DNA from: Paramecium tetraurelia
Lineage: Eukaryota > Ciliophora > Oligohymenophorea > Peniculida > Parameciidae
Direction of reading: 5' to 3'
NCBI RefSeq assembly: GCF_000165425.1
Contig: NW_001799166.1
Coordinates: 473,273 to 537,272, forward strand
DNA: 64,000 nucleotides
Part shown: positions 13,310-25,164 of the stretch, one piece after another
Position numbering within the stretch: position 1 is the stretch's first letter
How the letters are laid out: every line of letters starts with the position of its first letter
Translations under genes and position numbers: made by a program
The notes under the pieces: generated by a model
What the model was told of the DNA's origin: nothing
Databases searched by the model: none
What the model saw: only the letters and a program-made list of their open reading frames with translations

Positions 13310-15101
13310 TCAAATTAGTTATATAAGTTATCTTGCTATTAGTTCATCCTTTTCAGCTTCATTGATAACGAAAGGCTTTCCATTATCATCAAGGAGTTGC
13401 AATCCCATCTCAGCATCACATAATTGCTCTCCAGAATATGTGCAAAGAAGAGTCTTCTATTGTTTTCCCAAGTAAAGTAATCCTATGGTTTGATACAATA
13501 TTATTACTTCGTTTAATCGCTTAATGTAAAGGAGGTAAGTTTTCTTATTATTTCTTTATTGTACTTTCAATTTGAAGAACTTTTGAATTGTTCTCTTTAA
13601 AAAATCTATTGATATTCATCGATTAGGAGGATTTAAAAGGATCTTTAGGAGATTGAATGCTGCTTGATTTTGCATCTCGAGCGAGAAACTCAATGCTGTC
13701 ATTAGAATCTAAAATTGAATTTTCATTAAAATTAGCGAAATCATCAATACTAATTTCAAAAAGATTTGGATTTGGTTATTTTTTTTGTTTTTTGGAAACA
13801 CTCTAGGGTCTATTTTTGGTAAAATTTAATCCAGCACTTGTTGAATTAGTGTAAAAACTATTTGATTTCGCATTTTTAGGAGACTATATTTATTGCACAT
13901 GAGGAGATTTTAAACTTTTATTGTTTGAGGATATTTTATACAACTCCTATTATTATTTTTAGATAATTAATTATGACTCTGAAATCTCCTTTTTAAGTTC
14001 TCCATTATGTTTTTAGAGTTACTTTATTTTTTCATCCTTCTCTTAAACCTTTAAAGTGAATTACTCCTGAATTTATGAAAATTTAGAAAACAGAGAGTGA
14101 TATTATTGTTAGAGTTGTTAGGAGATCTCTTTGCCAGATTACTAACTTTGAGAATGTTCTTTTACCATTTCTAACATTGCTTAGATCGAATTTTATGCCT
14201 ATTGATTTACCTAAAGTAATGTATTATTAATAGTTGTTTTTATTTTATTGATTTCATCGCTTTTATCTGAATTAATTTTTGCAATTAGCTAGTGAGCTTA
14301 CGATAATTAAGTTTGGTATTATTGTTACAAGATGGCAACCGATTAAGCAACAATTTATTCAGCTCTATTCCTGTCAACTTTTTGGTCTAGTTTATCTTAC
14401 AAAAACTAAAGTTCTTATTGAAAATGTTATTCATCCTAATGTAATCTAATTGTAGTATTAGATAGTAGATTTTTTGATAAGCGTTCATTTTATTATAATT
14501 TATTTTCCATATCTGTTTTCATTTCATCAATTTAAGAATTGATATTACTTTATAAATTGAGTACCTTCCTATCAATTTCTTGCATAAAATATGTAGTGTA
14601 GTCATTGAGTTAAATATTCAAATCTATTCCTTTTAGTTGAAGTGAAATTTCCTCTTGAAACTTTTTGAATTCCACATCAAATTTTTCCTTTAACACATCA
14701 TAATCGTGAACTTTTTCAGATAACTTATTTTATAAATCAGATATCTATTCTTACTAATCAATAATGGCTTATTTTTTTTAATTAATTTCTTCGATATATT
14801 TCTAATGCTACTCCTATGGTAAAGGATTATATTCAATGCTTGTTGCTTTTTTGTGCTGGATGAGATCACCATCAGCAGGTAAATTTTGAAATTGATTCAC
14901 AAAAATATGTTCTAGATTAGGGATTCTCTTGATTGCAGTTGGACTTGAGGCTCTAAGGTAATAATATAAAATGCCTTGGTTGAGTGGAAATGTATGTATA
15001 GGTTGGTGGGTGAGTCTCATGATTGGATGATAGACATCTAATAACTTATCGTGGATCTGTTGCATTCTTTGTAGAGTTTGGTCTTGGTAATCTTTGATCA
15101 T
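13310..15101 (-). CDS. Coiled-coil protein, unknown function
   Basis: The product is 588 residues, with one 25-nt intron at 13483-13507 (GTAATA...CATAG). The N-terminal 95 residues form an ordered-looking segment (MIKDYQDQTLQRMQQIHDKL, then FPLNQGILYYYLRASSPTAI). From about residue 95 to 400 it is a long heptad-type coil rich in Gln, Glu and Lys. After a polar Ser/Asn linker, the C-terminus is again compact (KTLLCTYSGEQLCDAEMGLQ ... DELIARQLIQLI). The start is the first Met in the good frame; that frame continues upstream with coding-like residues (NPQGRLFVQSQTKLSS) until a TGA, so an upstream exon is possible. I do not recognise the family. The start lies 174 bp from the divergent helicase gene. 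Confidence 0.75.
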
Positions 15102-15275
15102 AGACGATAATTTAGTTTGGGATTGTACAAATAGGCGGCCTTGAGGGTTTCATTATTAACGAATTAAACAAAAATATAAAAAATAGTACGAAAAAATCAG
15201 AAATTATCAGTGCCTATTGTGTTGTTCATTAAAGAATTATTATAGTGGAATAAAATTAATATATATAATTTAATA

Positions 15276-18200
15276 ATGAGAAAGGGATAAGGTAAAAAAA
15301 ACATTCAAGTGGAGGAGAACGGAATCCGCTCGATTGTGAATTCTAATAGATAACACATCTAAGATGAAATATACTAGAAGTTGACTTTATGCATCAACCA
15401 AGGCTAAGATATTAGTCCAAATCAATTTGCAAGAAAATGGTTAAATCATAATTCAACAACTCGTACAAATAATATTTTGGCTGGACTCACTGATTTCGAT
15501 TAGAATCATGGAGTGGATATGTCAAAATCAAATCCCAACTATCATATAGCCAATGCTAAATTATTTACTTAGAATAAATGGAATTATAAGATCATGAGTA
15601 ATAATATAGAATAAATCATTAGCCAAATTCTCAGCAAACGCCTTGTCGAAGGATGGAGATACAATCCATTTGTTGGCTTATATGTTGACAATATTGCAGG
15701 GTTATTTCTCTTAAGCAGATTCAAGCATGATTACAAAAGTCATACATTTAGAACATCTTGGACCTCTTTAAGCATTTTTCTATACAAAAACTGATAGAAA
15801 CATAACATTGTTCTGGGAAGTCGGAATCGATAAAATTCCAAAGATAAGTCGTTTTTCTAAGAGTGTTTAATCGGAATTGTAAGGTTATGATTACATACAT
15901 ACCATCACATTCATCGATTGTAGATACGATGTCAATATAGATAATAATGCAGGAAAAATAATAACTCCTTATTATTAGGATTAATAGCACGCCATCCATA
16001 GATAAGATTACTAATCTGTAATCACATCTACTAACCATTATCAATTAAAGAAAGGCCAGCATTCAGATCTTTTATTCGTAATTGAAGCAAATGACTTAGG
16101 AAGTATGCATGGGGAATTGTAATATAGAAACAGATAAAGTGAAATTGTTAAATGGTTACCTCATACATTTCCTACAGTCTATTTAACTAAATAAGAATAA
16201 AAGTCCTTTGTTTATGATGATTCGCTTTAAAGATGGGTTAGCAAGGATTACGAAGCAATTCAATAGGCTAGGCAAATGAGAGAATATTAAGCTAAGATTA
16301 ATAAAGATTTGTTGAGAAGATATGCTGACTTTTCATCAGCTGCAAGGCTTGTTGATTTGTTGTAAAGAGTCCCGAATTTTAAAATAAAGTTAACAGAGGA
16401 GGAATAAAAGGTGGTGGGATCTGATGGAAATGTAATGGTTATTGGTAGAAGCGGTACAGGAAAGACAACATGTTCAATTTTGAGATTATTTGCAATGGAG
16501 ACCTTATTTAAATTAAGATTAGAATTATATAAATAGAAGCATGAGAATGTTCTTTAGAATTATAAATACGATGACTAGGAAGTCAACAATAATGTAGGAT
16601 TGCATTGTGTATTTGCAACTGCTAGTCCTGTTTTGACAACAGAAGTGAAGAGATATTATGGGAAATTGACAGCTTAGATCAAGGCTGAATTAGAAAAGAA
16701 GAAATAGAAGGACAGATTAAAACGCTAACAAGAAGAATAAGAGGCTTAGAAGCAATAAATTGACAATTAATTCAATTAAAGTACTGTTTAATTTGTGGAT
16801 GCTAAATAAGTTGAAGAAAATTATTTTGAATAACAAATTGGAGGGATCCAATTATAAAAAGAGTAGGGAGCATTTTAGGAAGACTTAAATGAAGAGGATT
16901 GGGATTAGGAAGAGGAGAAATTAAAATAAGAATTAAATGCGTTTCATTCATTTGCTGATATGAAAGATTCTGATTTTCCAGCTTTCTTAACAATCAAAAA
17001 GTTAGTCTTATTAATTGATGGGTCAATAGCTAAACCCTTCTTCTCTCGTACCTAAGATAATAAAGTTGTTAGTTCTGACACTCATGCTTAATGGAGCACT
17101 GAAAAAACAGGAGTCATATTTATAAACACTTACAAATAAGATTAGGATTAGGAAGTTGAATATGATGAGGAAGATTATGAGGCTTTATTTGAAGATGATG
17201 AACTCAATGTTGATAATATGGATGAACAATAACTTGAAGAAGAATATTAGAGACAACTCTATTTGATGAACAAACCTTAATTGTAAGCGAATGTCGAAAG
17301 CAGTAAGTCCAAACTCTCTTAAGAAGTGGATTTCGACTTCTTCATTGATAAATTCTGGTATAGCAAATACAACAAATACTAAAACGGTAATTTAAACCCA
17401 TCGTTTGTCTGGACTCAAATTTACTCTCATATCAAAGGGGCTGCTGCTTGTCATACCTATCCTGGACATTATATGCCCAAGAGAGTATATTTGAGATTAA
17501 ATAAAAACGATGAACTTTTCGAAGACATCTTTGAATGTTACATTCTTTATGAGAGATGGAAGATTCAACAAGGCTATTATGATTTTATGGATGTTGTTAA
17601 TCATATTCTTGTTTAATTGGTCTACGGAAGGTGTAATCTTATACCCATTCATTATCTGATGATTGATGAATGCTAAGATCTACCCCATGCAGTCTTGCTC
17701 TTGTTGTGTAAAATAACTGAATAAGGTTTGTTCTTTAGTGGAGATACAGCTTAAAACATTGCAAAGGGAGTTGGATTCAGATTCTAAGATCTCAAATCCC
17801 TTTTTAAAAAACCTGAAATCTCATACAATGCTAAATAAAATGATTTGACAATTCATTAACTCACCATCAATTTTAGATCCCACAACAATATCCTATAATT
17901 AGCCAACTGTCTAGTTTCCTTATTGGAGATCTTCTTCCCAAATACAATTGATAAATTGAAGAAGGAGAGATCAAACATATCAGGGCCAAAGCCAATCATA
18001 GTTAATGGAGACAAAGAGGAATTGTTCTACTTACTATCAGGAGAAACTGCAGATCAAAAGCAACAAGTGGGAGAGAGATTGCCTATTGAATTCGGTTGCA
18101 ATTAGGTGGTTTTAGTAAAGGATCAAGAATCAAAGAAGAATATCCCAACCATCTTGTAGCACGCCTTGGTACTCACCATTTACGAGGCGAAAGGTTTAGA

Positions 18201-21200
18201 ATTCGATGACGTCATCCTATATAATTTCTTCTAAGATCATTTCATTGGAGATTCTCAATGGAAATTACTATAGACTTGCGAGATTATCGATGAGGAAATG
18301 TCTAAAGAGAAATTCAAGGATGGTTGCACCTAACATAAGACTTTGGATGATGAAGCTACCATTTTCACAGGATTCGAGTAAAAGAATGGAAATGTCGTAG
18401 TGAAAAGAATCGTAACTTAACAAAAATTTTATGATGAATTAACTTACAATTACAGTGCTTTGTGTAATGAGATTAAATAGTTATATGTCGCTGTCACAAG
18501 GCCTAGACAAAGATTAATCATCTATGATGAAAATTAATAGGCTAGATAACAGATCTAAAACATATGGTAGAAACTCAATTTGGTTGATCACTTTGTTGGA
18601 ACAAATTTGGAGGATAGAAATGTTGAAAGATTTGCAAAATAAACCTCAAAGGAGGAATGGAAAAAGTAAGGTTTGAAGATGTTTAGGAATAAGTATTATG
18701 AATAGGCTGAAAAATGTTTTGAATAATCGTAGGACGAATAATTGCAAACCAAAGCCAGAGCATTCAAAATTGCAACTGAGGGTAATGCACTTACATAAAA
18801 ATATTCCCAATATTCATCAAGCACAATGAAGAAGAAAGATAGAAAATAAATCTTGTCATAAATAAAAATAGAATAGAAAGAAAAGTTTACTGAGTCAGCT
18901 CAATTATTCTTAAAGCTACAGAATTATAAGCAAGCTGCTTAATGCTACTATTCAGGTGAAATGTATGAGGAAGCTTTGGCCATCTATGTTGAATAGTCAA
19001 TGTTTAATGAGGCTGGAGAAGCTGCTTATAAATGCGAAAAGTATGCTGAATCAGCTGAGTATTTCTTGAAATCCTTAGATTTTATTAGAGCAGTAGATGC
19101 TTTCGAAAAAGCTGAATCATATGATGACATATTTAGAGTACTTCATTAATTGAGAGATCATATCCCAGTTGAAACTAGGTCAGCCTTCCTTAAGAAATAT
19201 CTTCCTATTGTTTTAAACAAGATGACAAGTTAGATTGGGTAACTTGAATAAGTCTAGGAAGCAAAGACTAAAGAAAAAAAACCACTCGTTATAGAGGAAA
19301 GTTCCGATGAGGAGGAGGATGATGAAGAAGAGGAAGTAGTCAAACCTAAATAAGAATAGATTTAGAATGAAGTAGGAAAAGAATAAAAGTAGGAAGATGA
19401 GTAGGTATAAACACTTGAAGAACAATCATAAATACTTTAATAGAGTGAAGAATAATAATAAGAGAAAATTATTGAGTTAAGTAGTTAATTGATTAAATCA
19501 CTTCCAGATCAATCATAACCATCAATTTTAGTCAAGTAGGAAAGTATGAATAATAATTCTGAAGACTCTTAGTCATTTTCAGTATAGAATACAGAAAGCT
19601 TTTAAGTTGAATAAAGTAGAGCTTAGGATAGTAAAATAATAAGTGTTGCAGGATCAGAATCATTTTAAGTCGAAAATACAGTTAATGAGGAAGAGGAACA
19701 AAATTTTGAACATTTATCACACTTTGATCCAGAAGATCAATGGTTGAAAAATGACAACAAATCTATTATTGAATCTATTGCATCCAAGAAAAGTGAACAA
19801 TCAGATTTCTCTGCTTTTTCTTATGCTTAAATTTATAGTAATCCTAACGTTTAATTCGTAAAAACCAAAACTGATATCTTTATCCAGGATAAAATAATGT
19901 AGCAAATTATTAAGTACATCTCCATGTTTTCAGATGAATTCAAATATCAATTATATAATTAAAGAAGCAAGTCTGCTTAACTAAGTAATAAATAGATAGA
20001 TTAACATGAATTTGATTACATGGTTGATTTCATCTTGGATTTAGATTTGGTTGACATCTCATTCATATATTTGGTTTTAGATATTTTAGAACAATTCTAA
20101 AATTACAAATTATGCATTTTTGTATGCAATAGATACAAATTAGCTGATCAATTGGGAAGATATTTAGTTTCAATTGCAGCTACTTACTCTCCTATTGCAT
20201 CTCATTCAGCTAGTTTGAATGTTTAATACTTAATTAATGGAAAGTAGAGGTAAGCCCAAATTGATAAGGGGTTAGTGGCAGCTTTTGCAGTTCACAATGT
20301 ATTTGAAAACATCAATCCTGAATTTATTACTTTGAAATTCGGTGATACAAAGTTGACATCTTAAAATTCATTGGGTTTAGAGTGCTATTCTTAAATGCTT
20401 TTATTAGGATTTTGGAAGAAAACAGCTTACTAAATGGATGTCTCAAATTCCTTATTGGTTTGTAAATTGTTTATGGATTTCAAAAATTGGAGATTTATCT
20501 ACTATAGCAACTTATGTCATTAGGTCACTAATAAGTATATAGAAAACGAACAAAAGGATAGAGATCTAGCATAAGTATAACAAACAACACTTTTGTTGAT
20601 ATAAAAGAAACTTGATATTTGTTTCTCAACTATGGTTAGAGGAGTTGATATGTTAATATTTTCTTATCCAAGAGACTAGTAAGAGATGGAGTTTGCCATT
20701 ATTACATTGGAGTAATATTATAGTGAAATAATTACACAACTTGTTCTAAATAAAAAAGCTCCATTAACTTTATTCTATAGAGCCAATACTTTAGACACTC
20801 AAAAAACAATTAAGGTTGAATTGAATCCAAAGTAAAATCTACCCAAATTGTATTCATTGAGTGAAGAAGTGCTCAATTGTTTTATAACTAAAACAGAAGT
20901 ACCTGAAGATGTTTTGAATAAATTGTGTGATGTTGTACTTGATTACAAGAATCCCCATGATGATTTGGAGATTTATCAATCAGTTTTTCTACTAATATTT
21001 TATATCTAATATGTTGTACATAATTCAGGATTAGTTAAGACTCAATCTTGGATAACATTATTGGATGTGAAGACATATGCTAAACTAGTAAGATGTGTTA
21101 GATTTATCAATAAAGTGTTGAATACCAATGAGGACTGCCTATAAAAGTTATAAAAGATTGTTAGTAGAAGTGTATTATTTTACTTCAAAATCAGATAACC

Positions 21201-23232
21201 AGACAACGTTGCTTTACTTAAACCATACCTTAATTCATTAATAATTCATAGATCATCTGTAATCATATAGAGTTTAATTGAAAATAGACATAATTTGCAA
21301 TTGAGGGGAAATAAGATTGTGTTAGACGATTACTACTTTGTAGATATTGATTTTGAATTCATTAGTGCTCCAAGAGCCTCTATAATGTTTTTGATTACTA
21401 AAAAATTAAGCAATGAATTGAATTCAGTAGGTAATTTAAGGAGAGCTACATTTGATGAATATCATTTTGATCAATTGTATCCACACGAATATGAAGATCA
21501 TTTTGAAAACTTGAGTGTCTACCTTTATAGCAAATAAAAGCATACTTATTAACTCACTCAAAACTAATAAGTAAGGGAGACCACTAATTTATCAACTGTG
21601 GATGATTGGATTAAGAAGGAATAACACGAAGTTCATTAAAAAATCTCAGAAAACTTTAAAATGAAACATGGATTCAAAGTTGAATAAATGGATGATCAAG
21701 TTGATGTTAAGTTCTTGTTTGAAAACAACAAAGGTGCATTAACTCAACAAATTTACTTTTTGAAGAATCCTTATCTGAAGTGTTTATCATTCGAATCAAG
21801 GCAATATATCACTAGATGTGCTTTGAAAAAGATTAATAAATAAACCACAGATTCATAGAAATTCCATTGTTAAATGGTTAAATTCATTCATTTGATGAAT
21901 TATGCTGACAATAATCACATCACCTATCAATACATCAACAATAAAATTGAATAAGGATAATGCAACAAATATGAGCCTTATCTACAATATTTAGAATGCT
22001 TAATATGTAAAAAGTTTAATGTGATATCCGATGCCACAGATATTTACTTTTCTTATCAAGAAACAAGATAGGATTTAATTACTCCAGACGAATAATATTG
22101 CCAATTAACTTATTTATTACTAAACAATATGGTTGGGTATTTACTAAGTCTCAAGAAGGACTGTTAAATTAAGATTCCAAATAGATACTTTATTTACTTC
22201 GACAAGATTACTTAACCTAATGAATAATAATACTTATATGAAACAAACTTCCACCCTGTATCAAATTAGGATGCCATTGCTCGAATAATTGAATAATTGG
22301 CAGAATTATAAAAAAATATACCTTAAATATACTCTTTCAAGGTAATGTTACTAATCTACACATTAGTACTTAACTTGAATGATGTGAAGATAGCTGTATT
22401 GAATTAGATCAATTACATCATCAATGATCTTGCTGCTTAAGATGAAGTGGATTAATACACCTAAATTATGAAAGTAGTCAATCTACCTCAAAAATAAAGA
22501 TTTGATGCTCTCACCAATAGTTCTAATGCTATCAAATTATTCTTTGCATAAGATGTTAGATTGTACTCCTTAAATGTTGTCAATAAATTAACAGATTAAA
22601 CTATTGAAGCAGCATATTAAGGATGTTTAGATGAATGGACTAATTTACAATAGAGAAGTGAGAAATTAGAGAAGAATACAAGGAGAATCATTGCTGCATT
22701 CAAGCAACAGAGAAAAGGAGAAAGATTCTTTAAGCCTTATCAATTTGGATTTGGTGAATATCAATTGCCAAGGAAACTTAAGACATCCAAATATGTTGAT
22801 ATCATTAACGAATTTGTTAGGGTCAGGAAGATCTTATTGTCTACATTCTACTCTATGTTGTTGACTAATTCAATTGATTTCCACTTTATTTCTTAAAAAC
22901 TGAAACATCTTGAGTAAAAGGAGGATTAATTCAATTGCTTGTGGACCAAATACCATAAAAAATAGATGATTAAGTCAGATTTCATTAAAAATTATGATGA
23001 ATAGTATCACAATGTTACAGTTATTATTGACACCTTGTTGGAATGGCAGAGAAGTAATGTGACATTTGAACAAAATGCAAATAAATTGCTTGAAAGAAAT
23101 AGAAAATTGCTAGCCTTGAAATGGATGAATAATAAAGCAGGTTTAACACTTCAAAAGATTCAAAAGAGGAAGAAGGGTTTGAAGAGATAGAAATTATAAG
23201 AATAGAAGAAATTATTAATGAAATTATTCTGA
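15276..23232 (+). CDS. Giant TRANK1-like SF1 (UvrD/REP-type) helicase with repeat region
   Basis: The product is 2643 residues, with a single 25-nt intron at 15598-15622. Helicase motifs sit in order: motif I GRSGTGKTT at about residue 382, motif II LMIDECQDL at about 786-794, a Q/III-like GLFFSGDTAQNIAKGVGFRF, motif IV/V HQLTINFRSHNN then TIYEAKGLEFDDVILYNFF, and motif VI LYVAVTRPRQRLIIYD at about 1061. A long acidic insert separates I and II. Residues about 1200-1290 carry TPR/clathrin-repeat-like helices (AAQCYYSGEMYEEALAIYVE). An acidic Glu/Gln-rich linker follows, and then about 1000 residues of alpha-rich sequence without recognised domains. The layout matches the TRANK1 (lupus brain antigen 1) family found in animals and many protists, whose substrate is not established. 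The start ATG follows a clean AT-rich leader. Confidence 0.9.
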
Positions 23233-23294
23233 TTAATAATAATTTATATACCATAATTACATAGAAATAACAAACATATGATAATTAAATTATT

Positions 23295-24427
23295 TCATTG
23301 TCTTCTAGATTGGTCAAATTGAGGATTCTTTCTTTAATTCATTATACTAAAGAACCCTTTGTTCATAGTTTATTTGATATTAATTTCCCTGGCTTTCACT
23401 TCATCTAAATATTTGATTTGAGGATCGAAATTGCCAAACTTCCTCAGTTCTGCTCTAACATCCTTTATTTGAGGTTTGGAGAGGTCTGTTGTTAATAAAA
23501 TATCTGTTACGTTCCAAGAGTAAAAGAACATCCTTTAAGACTTCATCATTTTGTTTCCCATCAAATGGCTTGATGAAAATACCATTGTCTTGGTATTAAT
23601 ACATCCTCTCTGGATCAGAATCAAGTACTATAACTCTGTTCAGAGGACGATTGATGTACTTCAAATCTCTTATATATCTTCCTTTCTCAAACACCATTGA
23701 TTCTCTACCAAAGGCACCTGCAAATATCTATCTTGTGGGATCCAATTTTTGAGTAATTTGTTATGTAAACTGCATATTAATAATACCATTACCATGGTTT
23801 CATCATCACTCAAAATTACAACCTCGTACATTTTAGGCAATTTTTCAAGAAACCTCTACAAACCATTTCTTCTTTTGATTTCTCCTCTAATTGCTCAATT
23901 TCAATAAATACCCAACACCAAACACATAGTCCATATGCAATAAAGTACCTGAGATATTAAGTACCAAGGTCTTTGGTATTTCGTATCCAAATGGCAATTC
24001 AGGGATGTCAGGCAATAATTTATCAATTGCTGGCTTAGTCATAAACTAATGATATACTCAACTATTACATCATAAAATGCTTAATATTGATCTTAGCAAT
24101 ATTTGGCAGCGTCATTTATCTACTTTTAATAGCCTACTCATAAATCGGTACTTTACCCAATTCTTATGTTGGATCGGTTTTATAATTATTTAGATACAAA
24201 TTATAGCCAAACAAAGCGGATGTTGTCCACCAAAATATCCTTGAAAACAATCTGAAGTATGAAAATGCTTTCTCTTTATTCTCCAATGTTGGATTAGCCT
24301 CTTCTGCTTCGATAGTTCTCTCATCCCAATCGTCCTACTACTCTCTTTGTTTTTGTTGTTATTAACTAAACTCATATCTGGGAAAACGTAATAGAGTTAA
24401 TGCTCTAATTGAATATTTGCTTAGCAT
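23295..24427 (-). CDS. TIM50: TIM50, receptor subunit of the mitochondrial TIM23 translocase
   Basis: The product is 337 residues and needs five introns: 24134-24156, 24046-24068, 23887-23911, 23770-23792 and 23486-23510 (23-25 nt each). It begins MLSKYSIRALTLLRFPRYEF, an Arg-rich mitochondrial presequence without acidic residues. A membrane span follows (IFWWTTSALFGYNLYL), then DKLLPDIPELPFGYEIPKTL and an FCP1/NIF-type phosphatase fold. The phosphatase loop reads LVLNISGTLLH instead of DxDxT, and this loss of the catalytic Asp pair is typical of TIM50. Further conserved blocks are YEVVILSDDETM, AGAFGRESMVFEKGRYIRDL and VIVLDSDPERM. TIM50 holds incoming preproteins on the intermembrane-space side of TIM23. 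All five splice joins fall where TIM50 homology demands them. Confidence 0.9.
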
Positions 24428-24460
24428 CCGTAAATAAAATATAAATTTTCAAATAAATAT

Positions 24461-24996
24461 ATGTTCAATTTTATCCACTTATTTGATACCCTCATAATGT
24501 TTTAGTTACTATAATGTAAACAATCAACATTAAAATCAAATGTTAATTTAATAATTGCCATATCACTCCATTTTTGGGTGACCATTTATATTAACTATAA
24601 TCTTCGACTTCTCCTTGACGAAACTCTATTAAGAATCGCTCTCAAATTCAAGTACATTTACCCACTCGTTTCATTACTGATTTATAGTATACTTAACAAA
24701 GAACGAATGGAAGTCATTTTTATTATCCTACCCTTCTTGAATCTATTAATTTTTCAAGATACAACTCATCGCAATTGATGGAATAACCTTATTAAACTAA
24801 TAATTTCTTATTGTATTTTTGGGATAAACCAGTTTATTACTGGAAGACTTTCACCAAAATTAATTCATTAAACATCTTGATTTTAGTAAGTGCTTATATC
24901 CTTTATAAATCCTTCCTCTATTAAAAAAATCCAATAAATTCTTAAATTATGTTAATCTTAAACTCTGCCTCCCCATAGTAATACAAAAATCTTTGA
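24461..24996 (+). CDS. Probable small multi-span membrane protein, unknown
   Basis: Two open stretches in different frames join into 171 residues if a 20-nt intron (24668-24687, GTTTCA...TATAG) is removed. The first (MFNFIHLFDTLIMF ... FKYIYPL) is hydrophobic. The second contains FLLYFWDKPVYYWKTFTKIN followed by SLNILILVSAYILYKSFLY, a clear membrane span with aromatic residues at its edge. Both ends look coding. The intron starts GTT rather than GTA, and the start codon is only 33 bp from the divergent TIM50 start, so the 5' part of the model is uncertain. No family recognised. A minus-strand alternative was examined and is broken by several TGA codons. Confidence 0.45.
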
Positions 24997-25164
24997 ATAG
25001 AATGTTTACTCCTTCTACTATCAAGTAATACCAGTGAAGATCGGGAAGCATACAAAATTACCTTAATTAATTTATTCGAATTTAAAAAACAAAATAAATA
25101 GAATAGTAATATATAGTAGAATAAGTGTGTAAAATAACAATTAAATATTACTAAATTTAAATTC

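Noticed and set aside
13416-13418. Early TGA ending the minus-strand coiled-coil gene
   Set aside because: A canonical 25-nt intron at 13483-13507 changes frame before it and opens a conserved-looking C-terminus to 13310.
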